Positions 43,140 to 52,324 of a stretch of DNA of 64,000 bases are shown here, piece by piece; positions within the stretch are counted from its first letter, which is position 1; every line of letters starts with the position of its first letter. The stretch comes from Nakamurella lactea DSM 19367. GTDB lineage: Bacteria > Actinomycetota > Actinomycetes > Mycobacteriales > Nakamurellaceae. A program made the translations under genes and the position numbers. Under the pieces are notes generated by a model. The model made no database searches and was not told the DNA's origin. It was given only the letters and a program-made list of their open reading frames with translations. The DNA lies in assembly GCF_000426645.1 (NCBI RefSeq), contig NZ_AUFT01000001.1, positions 434,001-498,000 on the forward strand, written 5' to 3'.

Positions 43140-43802
43140 TCACCCCGGGCGCCGTGGCATGAACTTCGGGCCCAGCGGCCGGGCCACGGCATTCGCGGTG
43201 AACTCGACCATCGCCTCGACCACGAAGTCCGCCGGCGGCAACGGATATCCGGGCAGGGCGATCAACAGCGACGCGGTGCCGTGCATGGACATCCACAAGA
43301 GGCAGGCGACCAGCCGTGGATCTCCGGGGGCGATCATGCCCTGCCGCATCGCTTCCGTGACCTCGTGGATCACTCTGGTGCCGAACATCGTTTTGGTAAG
43401 AATTTCCTGGCCGTCGAAGCGACCTGGGTCGCGTTCGTTGCCGTCACCCATGTACAACACGTGGTACAGGCGCCGGTTCTCCATCGCGAAGTCGGTCAGG
43501 GCCATCCCGAGCAGCTTGATCCGCTTCACCGGATCGGTGATGCCCGCAATCTCGTCGAACCGGGCGTCGTAGAACGCGTTGAACGCCTCGCGCGCGAGGT
43601 CGTAGACGAACTCGTCGCGGCTGTGGAAATGCAGGTAGATGGCGGCCTGACTGACACCACAGACCTCGGCGACCCGCCGAATGGTGATGGCGCGGGGATC
43701 CCCGGTCTCCGCGAGGATCGCAGCACCGGCGGCAAACAAATCGTCACGCAGAGTAGGTCCGTCACCCTTTCGGCTTCGACTGCGAGCAGGAGGTTTGCTC
43801 AT
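43140..43802 (-). CDS. TetR family transcriptional regulator (WHG domain)
   Basis: 220 residues. HTH: LRDDLFAAGAAILAETGDPRAITIRRVAEVCGVSQAAIYLHFHSRDEFVYDLA. The C-terminal ligand domain contains an MSMHGTASLLIALPGYP stretch typical of WHG-type TetR proteins. The ATG at 43802 has GAAGGATCACG upstream; an earlier in-frame start would add 11 residues. It is convergent with the winged-helix gene (31 bases) and divergent from the adhesin gene, with an inverted repeat CGGCA-N5-TGCCG at 43847-43861 in between. Confidence 0.85.
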   Translation of the reverse strand: MSKPPARSRSRKGDGPTLRDDLFAAGAAILAETGDPRAITIRRVAEVCGVSQAAIYLHFHSRDEFVYDLAREAFNAFYDARFDEIAGITDPVKRIKLLGMALTDFAMENRRLYHVLYMGDGNERDPGRFDGQEILTKTMFGTRVIHEVTEAMRQGMIAPGDPRLVACLLWMSMHGTASLLIALPGYPLPPADFVVEAMVEFTANAVARPLGPKFMPRRPG

Positions 43803-43846
43803 CGTGATCCTTCGCGTCGGCGCCGTCGGGGTCAAAAGCGACTCTG

Positions 43847-43861
43847 CGGCATGAACTGCCG
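43847..43861. promoter_or_regulatory. Short inverted repeat, possible TetR operator
   Basis: CGGCA-TGAAC-TGCCG lies 45 bases upstream of the TetR start in the divergent region shared with the adhesin. The short arms make this tentative. Confidence 0.25.
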
Positions 43862-43996
43862 ACTAACGCCGAAACTTACCAGTGCTCACATACCACCAAA
43901 CGGTGCCCCTAGGCTTCGCTCCGTGTTGGCTCGGGACCGTCCGCGGCGGCCGGTGGCTACACATCAATGTCCTCGCCTACCCGTCGGAGAACTCCC

Positions 43997-46900
43997 ATGT
44001 CCGCACGCAGTGCCCATCCCCTCCTGCCCCGACAACGTCGCCGATATCCCTCCTCGCCAGTACCTCCTCCCCCCAGTGAGCCGCCCAGCCCCCGAATCGG
44101 GCGCCACCGGGCCGGCGCCGCCGGAGCGCGGCTACGGCCGATCACCGCCGCGGCGCGGGTACTCGGCGTGCTGCTGGTGGCCCTGTGCACCGGCGCCTTC
44201 CTGACGCCGATCAGCCCGGCGGCGGCCGCCGTCATCCCCGACGCGATCACCGACGTGGTGATGGCCAACGAGGGCGGCGACGTCGGCGGGGGTCAGCCCA
44301 TGCGGGTGGACGTCTCCTTCCACATCGGCAAGGGCATCGACCAAGGCGGGTCCGCTAAGGCGGGCGATACCTTCACGCTGCAGCTCGATCCGCGGTTGAA
44401 GGCGCTCACGACCGGCTTCGCCATCTTCACGCCCGATGGCGCGACGAAGGTCGCTGACGTGACGATCAGCGACGCTGGTCTCGCGACCTTCACCGTGACG
44501 TCGTACGTCAACGGCAACGATTCCACCGACGGCCGGGCCTTCTGGCAGACGTCCTTCCGCCAAGCCAGCATCGAGGCCGGCGACAAGACCCTGCTCTTCA
44601 CTTCCGGTGTTGCCACCTGGGAAGGTCACGTCACCGTCGTGCCGACAGTCCCTGGCGACCCCGGTGGACTGACGGAGGCCTTCAAGAGCGCCTACTGGCT
44701 CAACGGCGAACAGACGCGAGGCGCCTGGAAGATCACGCTGCCCCCGGGTCCACTCGACGAAGTGTCGCTCGTGGATTTTCAGGCGACGGCCGGAGGGCCG
44801 TCCTGGATCTTCAATTGCACTGGCGCCTCCGCCAGGGGCACCGCCGGTGGCGTCGAGACGGCCTACAACTGCACCGAAACCTCGCTGACGTTCACGATCC
44901 GCGACGTTCCTGATGCCGCCACCACCGGCGCTCAGCCGTACGTCACCATCCCGTTCATCATCACCGACCCGAGCGAGGCCGGCGATCTCGTCATCGAGAA
45001 CACCGCTCACTACACCTCCAGCTCCGAGAACCAGGAGGACGACGAGGATCTCCCCGCTTACCTGCAGCGCACTCGCGGCGGTGTCGCTTCGGGAGCGACC
45101 AACCCGTTGGACCCGACCGTCACCCAATCGACGTGCGACGGCAACCAGCAGACGGACCCCCAGGTCGTGCCGGTACGGAACGGCGGCGGCGTCACCTACT
45201 CGATCGAGGGAACGCAGGCGCCGGGCGAAACCGTGCACGTAATCGGCGCCCTGAGCCCGACCTACACCTGGGCCAGCCCGCTACCGAGCGGCTGGGTACC
45301 CCTGGCGGACGGAACGGTCTCGTACGAGATCATCCTGGACTCGCCGAACTGCGACACCCCAACGGTGCCGGTGAATCCCACTGTCTCCCAGGCCTCCTGC
45401 GCCGGACCCGGCGACGTGACGCCACCATCGGTCACCCTGCCGGATGACGGTAACGGCATCACCTACACGAAGATCGGCAGCGAGGTCGCGGGCGGCACCG
45501 TCACCGTGACAGCGACCCTGGCCGACCACTACCAATGGGACGACCTCCCGGCGGGCTGGACCGCCGCCACTGACAATCGCAGCGCCACCCGCACCGTCGA
45601 TCTCGTCAACATCGACTGTCTTCGGTACGTGACGCCGGTGACCCCGGACGTGACACCGGCGTCCTGCGCCGGACCCGGTGACGTAACACCACCGTCGGTC
45701 ACACTGCCGCCGAGTGCAGCAGGGGTGGATTACCGCAAGTCCGGTGACGAAGTGGCCGGCGGCACGGTCACGGTCACCGCGACTCTGGGCTACGGCTACC
45801 GCTGGGGCACCCTGCCCGACGGCTGGACACCATCCACCGTCAACCGCAGCGCCACCTGGAGGGTGACGCTGGACATCGTCGACTGCATCGAAATCGCCAC
45901 CCCCACGGCACCTGACGTCACCCAGGCGTCCTGCGCCGGACCCGGCGACGTGACACCACCGACGGTCGCGCTGCCGCCTGACGACGGGTTGGCTTATCGC
46001 AAGTCCGGTGACGAAGTGGCCGGCGGCACGGTCACGGTCACCGCGACTTTGGGCTACGGCTACCGCTGGGGCACCCTGCCCGACGGCTGGACACCTGGCG
46101 CCTTCGCCTCCGAAGTCAACTACGTCGTCGAACTCGACAACATTGATTGCCGCAACATGCAGGTGCCGGTGAATCCGCAGGTGACCCAGGCATCCTGCGC
46201 CGGTCCCGGCGACATCACCCAGCCAACGGTCACTCTGGCGCCGGATGGGGTCGATCTCCTGTACAGCAAGGCCGGTGAAGAGGTTGCCGGCGGCACGGTC
46301 ACCGTCACAGCGACGTTAGTTGGCTACAAATCCCGGTGGGGCGTGCTCCCCGACGGCTGGACATACGGCGCCCCCGACACCGTCAACCACGTCGTCGAAC
46401 TCGACAACATCGATTGCCGCGAGGAGACAACGCCGACGGTGCCGACGATTACCATGGCGTCCTGCGACGGCCTCGGCACGGTGATTCCGCCGTCGGTCAG
46501 CACCATCGATACCGATTCGATCACCTACACCAAGGCTGGCGACGAAACTCCCGGTGGCACCGTCACGGTGACGGCGAACCTGAAGGACGGTTACAAGTGG
46601 GGCAACCTGCCCAACCTCTGGACGTCCACGACCGTCCGCGACGTCTCGTACACGGTCACGTTCGATGATCTGACCTGTTCGGCTACCCCGGCGACGACCA
46701 GCACGAGCACCCCGACCAGCACGAGCACCCCGAGCACCCCGAGCACCCCGAGCACCCCGAGCACCCCGAGCACCCCGAGCACCCCGAGCAGCACGATCCC
46801 GGCAAGCTACGTCGACGAGACGCGCGACACCGAAGGCACGGTCAGTCCGCCCACCGACAGCTCCGAGCACCTCGCGCAGACCGGTGCCGGACCGCTGCTG

Positions 46901-46999
46901 CCGGTCGTCGGTATCGGCGTCCTGTCGCTGTTGTTCGGCTCCGCACTGTTGCTGTTCGGTCGACGGCGGCAACGGACGCACCACCAGCGCGCGCACTAG
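43997..46999 (+). CDS. Cell-wall-anchored repeat protein with LAQTG sorting signal
   Basis: 1000 residues. A long basic N-terminus and signal peptide (VLGVLLVALCTGAFLTPISPAAAA) are followed by an adhesin-like N-terminal region of ~290 residues (AKAGDTFTLQLDPRLKALTTGFAIFTPDG ...), six ~85-90-residue repeats from about residue 373 to 895, an (STP)7 stalk and the sorting signal LAQTG (959-963), then a helix and an RRRQR tail. Each repeat shows xxSCxGxGxVxxPxV, EVAGGTVTVTATL, W(x)xLPDGWT and a closing (D)IDC, so one conserved Cys pair per repeat can form a disulfide. LAxTG is the class E sortase signal of high-GC Gram-positives. The ATG at 43997 has CGGAGA eight bases upstream; the ATG at 43967 lacks one. 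Confidence 0.85.
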   Translation: MSARSAHPLLPRQRRRYPSSPVPPPPSEPPSPRIGRHRAGAAGARLRPITAAARVLGVLLVALCTGAFLTPISPAAAAVIPDAITDVVMANEGGDVGGGQPMRVDVSFHIGKGIDQGGSAKAGDTFTLQLDPRLKALTTGFAIFTPDGATKVADVTISDAGLATFTVTSYVNGNDSTDGRAFWQTSFRQASIEAGDKTLLFTSGVATWEGHVTVVPTVPGDPGGLTEAFKSAYWLNGEQTRGAWKITLPPGPLDEVSLVDFQATAGGPSWIFNCTGASARGTAGGVETAYNCTETSLTFTIRDVPDAATTGAQPYVTIPFIITDPSEAGDLVIENTAHYTSSSENQEDDEDLPAYLQRTRGGVASGATNPLDPTVTQSTCDGNQQTDPQVVPVRNGGGVTYSIEGTQAPGETVHVIGALSPTYTWASPLPSGWVPLADGTVSYEIILDSPNCDTPTVPVNPTVSQASCAGPGDVTPPSVTLPDDGNGITYTKIGSEVAGGTVTVTATLADHYQWDDLPAGWTAATDNRSATRTVDLVNIDCLRYVTPVTPDVTPASCAGPGDVTPPSVTLPPSAAGVDYRKSGDEVAGGTVTVTATLGYGYRWGTLPDGWTPSTVNRSATWRVTLDIVDCIEIATPTAPDVTQASCAGPGDVTPPTVALPPDDGLAYRKSGDEVAGGTVTVTATLGYGYRWGTLPDGWTPGAFASEVNYVVELDNIDCRNMQVPVNPQVTQASCAGPGDITQPTVTLAPDGVDLLYSKAGEEVAGGTVTVTATLVGYKSRWGVLPDGWTYGAPDTVNHVVELDNIDCREETTPTVPTITMASCDGLGTVIPPSVSTIDTDSITYTKAGDETPGGTVTVTANLKDGYKWGNLPNLWTSTTVRDVSYTVTFDDLTCSATPATTSTSTPTSTSTPSTPSTPSTPSTPSTPSTPSSTIPASYVDETRDTEGTVSPPTDSSEHLAQTGAGPLLPVVGIGVLSLLFGSALLLFGRRRQRTHHQRAH
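45112..46680 (+). repeat. Six degenerate repeats inside the adhesin gene
   Basis: Approximate units: 45112-45357, 45358-45627, 45628-45900, 45901-46158, 46159-46425, 46426-46680. Units three and four are nearly identical over ~150 bases (RKSGDEVAGGTVTVTATLGYGYRWGTL in protein terms, cited in part), showing recent duplication; the first and last are the most divergent. Confidence 0.8.
46724..46786 (+). repeat. Seven perfect AGCACCCCG repeats coding (STP)7
   Basis: A 63-base tandem array, in frame, forms the Ser-Thr-Pro stalk before the sorting signal. Copy number can change without a frameshift, so the stalk length may vary between strains. Confidence 0.9.
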
Positions 47000-47059
47000 C
47001 GCCCGAGCTGCGCGGTGTGCACCGGTCAGCCCCTGGGCCGATGCGCACCGCGCGTGGAT

Positions 47060-47105
47060 GATGCCCACATCGCCGCGCCGTCCAACCCGCGGCGATGTGG
47101 GCATC
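47060..47105 (+). terminator. Terminator after the adhesin
   Basis: A perfect 18-bp stem GATGCCCACATCGCCGCG with its complement (47088-47105) and a ten-base loop begins 61 bases after the adhesin stop codon and is followed by TGTTT. Confidence 0.8.
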
Positions 47106-47123
47106 TGTTTCACCATGAGCGGG

Positions 47124-47160
47124 CACGGCGGCCGGGTCTGAGGACAGCCCGGCCGCCGTG
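47124..47160 (-). terminator. Terminator of the convergent STAND regulator
   Basis: A 13-bp stem CACGGCGGCCGGG / CCCGGCCGCCGTG with an 11-base loop lies 50 bases beyond the stop codon of the minus-strand gene at 47210 and only 18 bases from the adhesin terminator. It could also act on the plus strand. Confidence 0.7.
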
Positions 47161-47209
47161 TCCTTGGTTCACTGCCGACAGCCGCAGCGCTCAGGGGCGA
47201 CCGAAGCGA

Positions 47210-49633
47210 TCAGACAGGTTCGAAGCCGGATTCCAGCCTGGCGAGCATCCGCTCCGGGCGAAGCACGCCGGTCAGTTCCGCGTACCGGTGCTGGCCGAGG
47301 GCATCGATCACGGCTGCCACCGTTGCCTCGCGTTCCGCGCCCTCGCACGGCGGAATCGGTGTGCCGATCGATGTCCGCAGCGCCTCCGCGGTGCCGAGCA
47401 GCCGCGCTGCCGTTTGATAGCGGGCGCGACGGGTCGCCGTTGCCGCGAGCCCGTCCAACACGCCGGCCGCCCGCCACCGATCCCCCATCCGAGCATGCCT
47501 GGTCAGGCTCTGCTGCTGCAGGCTCCAGGCGGAGTCCAGCCTCCCCTGATCGCGGTCCAGCGCACCCAGCTGGTCAAGACACCAGGCGGTCCCTTCGGCG
47601 TAGCCCAGCCGCTCGCACAGCTTTTTGCTCTCCTGCAGGAGTCGGCCCGCTCGCTGCCGGGCGCCGCGATACCGCGAAGCGATACCGAGGTTGAGCAACG
47701 CCCAGACGACGCCCTCGCTCTCTGCCCGGCCACCGAACTGGTCCAGCGCCTTGGTCGCCAGCTCCTCGCAGGTCTGCCAGTCGCCGGTCAGCCAACGGAC
47801 GAAGGCGAGGTAGTTCAACGCATCGCCGACGCCGGCGCGGTCCCCGACCGCCTGGCACAGCTGCAGCGCCTCCTCGTGCAGGGCGATCGACTCGGCGTAC
47901 GAGCCGCGCTCTCGGGCGATGCTGCCGAGGCGTTGCAGTGCGTCGGCCGTGCCGGATACCTGGCCCGTCGCCCGGTACAGCGCCAGCCCGTCCTGGATGC
48001 GCCGGGCACCGACGTCGTACTCGCACTGCAGATAGGCCAGCGTCCCGGCGGCAACCAATGCGTCTGCCCACAGCATCGGGTCGGCGGCCGGCGCAGCGGC
48101 GGCAGCTCGCAGCGCCGCGTCCAACACATCACGGCCCTCGCCGTACCGACCACGGAGATAGGCGAAGCGCCACACCGCGGTCGCGACCCGCAGTCCCTGG
48201 TCGACATCACTGGACTCCAGCCAGAACTGTTGCGCCGCGCGCAAATTGTCGATCTCCGGGTCCAGCCACTCGAGCCACTGCTGCGCGCTCGGCCCGCGCA
48301 GCCCGGCGGCCGCTCGCTCGGCCAGGCCGGTGTAGAAGCCGGCGTGCCGTGCACGGATCGCGGCGCCCTCGCCGGCTGCTGCCAGCCGGCCGGCCGCGTG
48401 CAGTCGGATCACCCGCAGCATCATGTAGCGGCCGAGTCCGTACCGGTTGTCCGGCACGATCAACGACTTGCCGGCCAGCCGGGCCATCAGCGCAACGACT
48501 TCGTCGCCTCGGACGATCCCGCCGACGGCGAAGTGCCGCGCTGCGTCCAGCGTCCAACCCCCGACGGCAACCGACAACCGGGCGAACAGCTCCCGTTCGG
48601 CCGGCTCGAGCAACTCGTAGCTCCACCCGATGGCGGTGCCCAGTGTGTGGTGTCCAGCGGCCGATACACCCGGTCCCGCCAGCGGGCCCAGCAGAGAGTC
48701 AAGGTCTGCCGCCAGCTGCCCGGCGGTCGTCGCGCCCATTCCAGCGGCGGCCAGTTCGATCGCCAATGGCAGGCCGTCCAGGCCGCGGCAGACCCGGGCG
48801 ACGGCGTCCGCCGACTCCGGGTCGAGGACGAGATCTCCGACCACGTCCTTGGCGCGGTCAAGGAACAACCGGGTGGCCGGCCAGCGGCGCAGATTCTCCA
48901 TGGTCGGACGTTCACCGGCAGGTGGGGCAGGCAGCGGCGCGACCGGATAGATGATTTCGTCGGCGATCCCCAGGGCCTGCCGGCTGGTGGCCAGCACCCG
49001 GACCCGGTCCGAGCGCGACACCAGGTCGGAACACCACGCGGCCACCGCCGGGAGCAGTTGTTCGCAGTTGTCCAGAACCAGCACGGTGGCGTCACCGCCG
49101 ATCTGGTCGAGCACGGCCGTTGCCGGGTCCGGGTCGGGGCGCTCCCGCGCACCGACGGCGGTCGCCACCGCTGACGGCAGCCTCGACGGGTCGGCGATCG
49201 CCGCGAGTCGCACCCAGCGCACCACGCCCTGCCCCGATCGGGCGACCTGGTGCGCCACCGCGAGTGCGAGACGGGTCTTGCCCACCCCGCCGGGGCCGGT
49301 GAGGGTGACGATCCGCGCCGGCCCGGTCAACACGTTGCCCAACTCGGCAAGCTCGGTACTCCGGCCGAGTATGGGCCGCACCTGTTCGGGCAGTCGCCCG
49401 GCCGGCCCGCCGTCCCGGTCGAGCGTGACCTGCAGCCGCGCGGCATCGACGCCGAGCGCATCGGCCAGCAGCCATACGGTGTCCGGCCGTGGACGCCGTC
49501 GCCCCAGTTCGAGGTCCGCGATCGCCTCCGGCTCGACGCCGGCACGGTGTGCGAGTGCCTCCTCGGACAGGCCGGCCGCCAGGCGCAGTGCGCGCAGCCG
49601 TACCCCGAACTGGGAGTCGGTCTCGACAGCCAA
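47210..49633 (-). CDS. Cro/C1-type HTH, NB-ARC/STAND ATPase and TPR regulator
   Basis: 807 residues. An N-terminal xre-type HTH (FGVRLRALRLAAGLSEEALAHRAGVEPEAIADLELGRRRPRPDTV) is followed by a STAND ATPase with P-loop GPGGVGKTRLALAVAHQ and Walker B VLVLDNCEQLLP, GLPLAIELAAAG, then ~400 residues of TPR helices (YRATGQVSGTADALQRLGSIARERGSYAESIALHEEAL and similar). It differs from the SARP gene only in its DNA-binding module. It probably acts as a ligand- and ATP-gated regulator; targets may include the convergent adhesin or the sugar operon upstream. The start is the ATG at 49633. Confidence 0.85.
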   Translation of the reverse strand: MAVETDSQFGVRLRALRLAAGLSEEALAHRAGVEPEAIADLELGRRRPRPDTVWLLADALGVDAARLQVTLDRDGGPAGRLPEQVRPILGRSTELAELGNVLTGPARIVTLTGPGGVGKTRLALAVAHQVARSGQGVVRWVRLAAIADPSRLPSAVATAVGARERPDPDPATAVLDQIGGDATVLVLDNCEQLLPAVAAWCSDLVSRSDRVRVLATSRQALGIADEIIYPVAPLPAPPAGERPTMENLRRWPATRLFLDRAKDVVGDLVLDPESADAVARVCRGLDGLPLAIELAAAGMGATTAGQLAADLDSLLGPLAGPGVSAAGHHTLGTAIGWSYELLEPAERELFARLSVAVGGWTLDAARHFAVGGIVRGDEVVALMARLAGKSLIVPDNRYGLGRYMMLRVIRLHAAGRLAAAGEGAAIRARHAGFYTGLAERAAAGLRGPSAQQWLEWLDPEIDNLRAAQQFWLESSDVDQGLRVATAVWRFAYLRGRYGEGRDVLDAALRAAAAAPAADPMLWADALVAAGTLAYLQCEYDVGARRIQDGLALYRATGQVSGTADALQRLGSIARERGSYAESIALHEEALQLCQAVGDRAGVGDALNYLAFVRWLTGDWQTCEELATKALDQFGGRAESEGVVWALLNLGIASRYRGARQRAGRLLQESKKLCERLGYAEGTAWCLDQLGALDRDQGRLDSAWSLQQQSLTRHARMGDRWRAAGVLDGLAATATRRARYQTAARLLGTAEALRTSIGTPIPPCEGAEREATVAAVIDALGQHRYAELTGVLRPERMLARLESGFEPV

Positions 49634-49731
49634 GGATCTGGTCCCTCCGGCGGCGCCGCGGTACGCGTCGTTGGATCCAGATGGTAGGCGGCGGCCAGGG
49701 CTTTGTCAGCGGGCCGACGATCCAACCAGGG

Positions 49732-51444
49732 TCAGTGGCCCGAACCGCCGATCGTCATCCGTTCGGCGCCCAACACCGCGCGGGCCGCCCATGACACCTG
49801 GTCCTTGGCGAAGTATCCGCTCAGCGCGTTGTGGTTGAGCGCGTTGTCGATGCCGGCCATGATCATCGACTGATCCAGCACCAACCGGCGATGTCCGACG
49901 GCTCCGGTGCCCGGCGCCACCGCATCGAAGAACCCGCCGTCCCGGCTGTACACCTGCGGATACAGCGCGCGCAGCGTGTCGATGTTCGCCATCGCGCCCT
50001 GCGGGTCGATGGGCAGGGCCAGGAACGACGCATGCGGGGTCACCGTGGTCTCGGCGGCACACGTCGAACACTGGGACAGGCCCTGTCCGGCCGGGAATGC
50101 CTGGCCCTCGACGCCGTAGGTGGCGTAACCGCCGGTGTCGTCGGCGGTGCTGGACGGCGACAGGCCCCACACCGGATAGCCGAGCTGGGTCGCATACCGT
50201 TGTTGCACCTGCACGGTCAGCCGGTTCGCGAGGCCGAAACTACTGGGCCCCCAGGCGGTTTCCGGGACCACCTCGTTGGCCATCAGGGCCTCGAACATCC
50301 CGCCGCCCCAGGTCGGCAGGAAGCTCAGATCGGTTCCCGGGTAGGTGTAATGACCCTCCCAGACCCGGAACGTGCCACCGGACACCGGATCCTTCACGGT
50401 CCGCCAACTCCCCCCGACCGGCCACTGACCCTGCCAGGAGAAGTCCGGATCGGTGCTGCACTGCTGTGGCGGCAGCGTCCGCCAGGTGCGCCACCAGACA
50501 TCGCCGGGCATCTGCCGCAGGCCCATGCCCAGGTACATCGCGATGCGCGGATCGGAGTAGATGGCGCCGTTGTGGTAGCCGGCCGGCCCCTGATCTACGT
50601 AGTAGCCGCCGTACATCTGCCCGGTCGGCTGGTTGTCGACGGCCGCATTGACGTTGCAGTTCGGGTCCTGGGCCCTGGCGTCGTAGAAGATCGAGAAGTC
50701 CATCGGCGCCAGCAGGGCATCGACCTGCGCCCGTAGTTCTGGCACGGCCTGCCGCGCGACAATCAGACCGGCCGCATACCAGCCGTTGTCGACCGCGGAC
50801 AGGAAGTAGCAGTTGTCCTGGGTGGGCGTGGTCTCGGTGGAGCAGGCGACGTCCCCGGGGTTGCGAATGGCAGCACCGGTGCTGGTGTCGTACCACTGAT
50901 AGAGAAATCCGGACGACCGCTTCATTTTGCCGACCGCGGTGAGCGTCTGACTGATCAGCCGGCGCTCCTGCGGCCGCTTGATGATGCCCAGATCCGCGGC
51001 TGACACCACGGACCAGAGATAGACGCCGATGTTCGCCGCTGACGTGTAGCTGCCGCGGACCGCGCCCGGTCCGAGATTGTCCAGCGGCAGGTGGGTCTGC
51101 GGATCGAGGTCCTGTTCGAAGAACTTCCAGGTGTCCCTGGCGATCGACATCAGTTCGGCGCGCTGGGCGCGGGTCAGGGATCCTGACCCGCCGGGAGTCC
51201 CTGTCCCGGTGCTGCCGGCCACGGTGGAATTCAGCACGGTGGAATTCAGCACGGCGGAATTCAGCACGGCGGAATTCAGCACGGTGGAATTCAGCACGGT
51301 GGAATTCAGCACGGTGGAATTGAGGACGGTGGAGTCAAGGGTGCGGGCCTGCGCGGCCGGCGCGCCGAGCATCGGCGTGGTGAGGGCGGACGCGACGAGT
51401 GTGAACACGGCGCCGACCGTGCGGATCCTTCCAGCAGTACGCAT
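49732..51444 (-). CDS. Secreted DUF3131/GH144-like glucan hydrolase
   Basis: 570 residues. Signal peptide (TVGAVFTLVASALTTPMLGAPAAQA) followed by eight pentapeptide repeats VLNST/A and a Gly/Ser/Thr linker. The catalytic domain shows SIARDTWKFFEQDLDPQTHLPLDN, TSAANIGVYLWSVVSAADLGII, GFLYQWYDTSTG, the GGYYVDQ and LSFLPTWGGGMFEALM stretches and GYATYGVEGQAFPAG, matching the (alpha/alpha)6-barrel DUF3131/GH144 glucoamylase-like group. Members of GH144 cut beta-1,2-glucan. It is the last gene of the sugar operon and would supply oligosaccharides to the adjacent ABC transporter. The substrate is inferred, not seen. Confidence 0.65.
   Translation of the reverse strand: MRTAGRIRTVGAVFTLVASALTTPMLGAPAAQARTLDSTVLNSTVLNSTVLNSTVLNSAVLNSAVLNSTVLNSTVAGSTGTGTPGGSGSLTRAQRAELMSIARDTWKFFEQDLDPQTHLPLDNLGPGAVRGSYTSAANIGVYLWSVVSAADLGIIKRPQERRLISQTLTAVGKMKRSSGFLYQWYDTSTGAAIRNPGDVACSTETTPTQDNCYFLSAVDNGWYAAGLIVARQAVPELRAQVDALLAPMDFSIFYDARAQDPNCNVNAAVDNQPTGQMYGGYYVDQGPAGYHNGAIYSDPRIAMYLGMGLRQMPGDVWWRTWRTLPPQQCSTDPDFSWQGQWPVGGSWRTVKDPVSGGTFRVWEGHYTYPGTDLSFLPTWGGGMFEALMANEVVPETAWGPSSFGLANRLTVQVQQRYATQLGYPVWGLSPSSTADDTGGYATYGVEGQAFPAGQGLSQCSTCAAETTVTPHASFLALPIDPQGAMANIDTLRALYPQVYSRDGGFFDAVAPGTGAVGHRRLVLDQSMIMAGIDNALNHNALSGYFAKDQVSWAARAVLGAERMTIGGSGH
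51221..51340 (-). repeat. Eight 15-bp tandem repeats coding VLNST/VLNSA
   Basis: Units of the form ACGGTGGAATTCAGC (plus strand) repeat at 15-base steps; two carry a C for T change and the outermost two (51311-51340) are degenerate. The array codes the pentapeptide linker right behind the signal peptide of the secreted hydrolase, and 15 is a multiple of three, so copy-number change is tolerated. Confidence 0.9.
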
Positions 51445-51478
51445 GTGAGTGCCTTTCGACTAGCAGGGATCTATCGAC

Positions 51479-52324
51479 TTATCGGCCGTCGTCGGCGGCG
51501 GTGCTCGCCGGTGGGGCAGCGTCGCCGGCGGCGAACGGATTGGGGATGGCATCGAGCAGTTGCACGGTGTACGCGTCCTGCGGGTTCTGCAGCACCCGCT
51601 TGGTGTTGCCGCGCTCCACCAACTTTCCTTCGTGCAGCACCAGGATCTCGTCGGTGACGACCCTGGCGCTGAGCAGGTCGTGGGTGATGTACAACAGCGA
51701 AAGTCCGTGGTCCACCCGGAGTTTCACCAGCAGATCGAGCACGCCGGCACGCAACGACACATCCAACATGGAGGCGGGCTCGTCCGCGACGATCAGCTTC
51801 GGATCGGCGGCCAGCGCCCGGGCGATCACCACGCGTTGCCGCTGCCCACCGGACAACTGATGCGGCAGTTTGCCCAAGAACTGGCCGGCCGGCGCCAACC
51901 CCACCGTCTCGAGCAGCTCGGTGATCCGATCCCGGGCCCGGGCGGCGGGCATCTTCAGGAAGTTCTGCAGCGGCCGACCCACCATGTATTCGACGGTGTG
52001 CAACGGGTTCAATGCACCGTAGGGGTCCTGGAACACCATCTGGACGTCCGACCGGTAGCTCCGCAGCGCCTTTCCGCGCAACTTCCCGACACCGACGTCG
52101 CCGAACCGGATGCTGCCGGAGCTCGGGTGTTCCACGCCGGTGATGATCTTGGCCAGTGTGGACTTGCCGCTGCCGCTGGCACCGACCAACGACACCGCGG
52201 CTCCGGGGGTGATCTCGAAACTCACGTCCTCACAGGCATGGAAACTCCCGCGCCCCCGCACCCGGGACGCATAGGTCTTGGTGACGTGGTCAACCGTCAG
52301 TGGCGGAACCGAGCTCGCAGTCAC
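51479..52324 (-). CDS. Oligopeptide/oligosaccharide ABC transporter ATP-binding protein (OppF-like)
   Basis: 281 residues. Walker A GASGSGKSTLAK, Q-loop FQDPYGALNP, signature LSGGQRQRVVIARALA, Walker B LIVADEPASMLD and H-loop ITHDL are present. The FQDPYGALNP segment and C-terminal NPQDAYTVQLLDAIP are typical of the OppF/DppF subfamily. The GTG at 52324 has GGAGGGACAACG upstream and overlaps the stop of the OppD-like gene by GTGA. It pairs with the 52321-53343 protein. Confidence 0.9.
   Translation of the reverse strand: MTASSVPPLTVDHVTKTYASRVRGRGSFHACEDVSFEITPGAAVSLVGASGSGKSTLAKIITGVEHPSSGSIRFGDVGVGKLRGKALRSYRSDVQMVFQDPYGALNPLHTVEYMVGRPLQNFLKMPAARARDRITELLETVGLAPAGQFLGKLPHQLSGGQRQRVVIARALAADPKLIVADEPASMLDVSLRAGVLDLLVKLRVDHGLSLLYITHDLLSARVVTDEILVLHEGKLVERGNTKRVLQNPQDAYTVQLLDAIPNPFAAGDAAPPASTAADDGR

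Noticed and set aside
45112-46680. Regularly spaced repeats that could suggest a CRISPR array
   Set aside because: The repeats are ~255-270 bases, in frame and degenerate; they code protein repeats of the adhesin.
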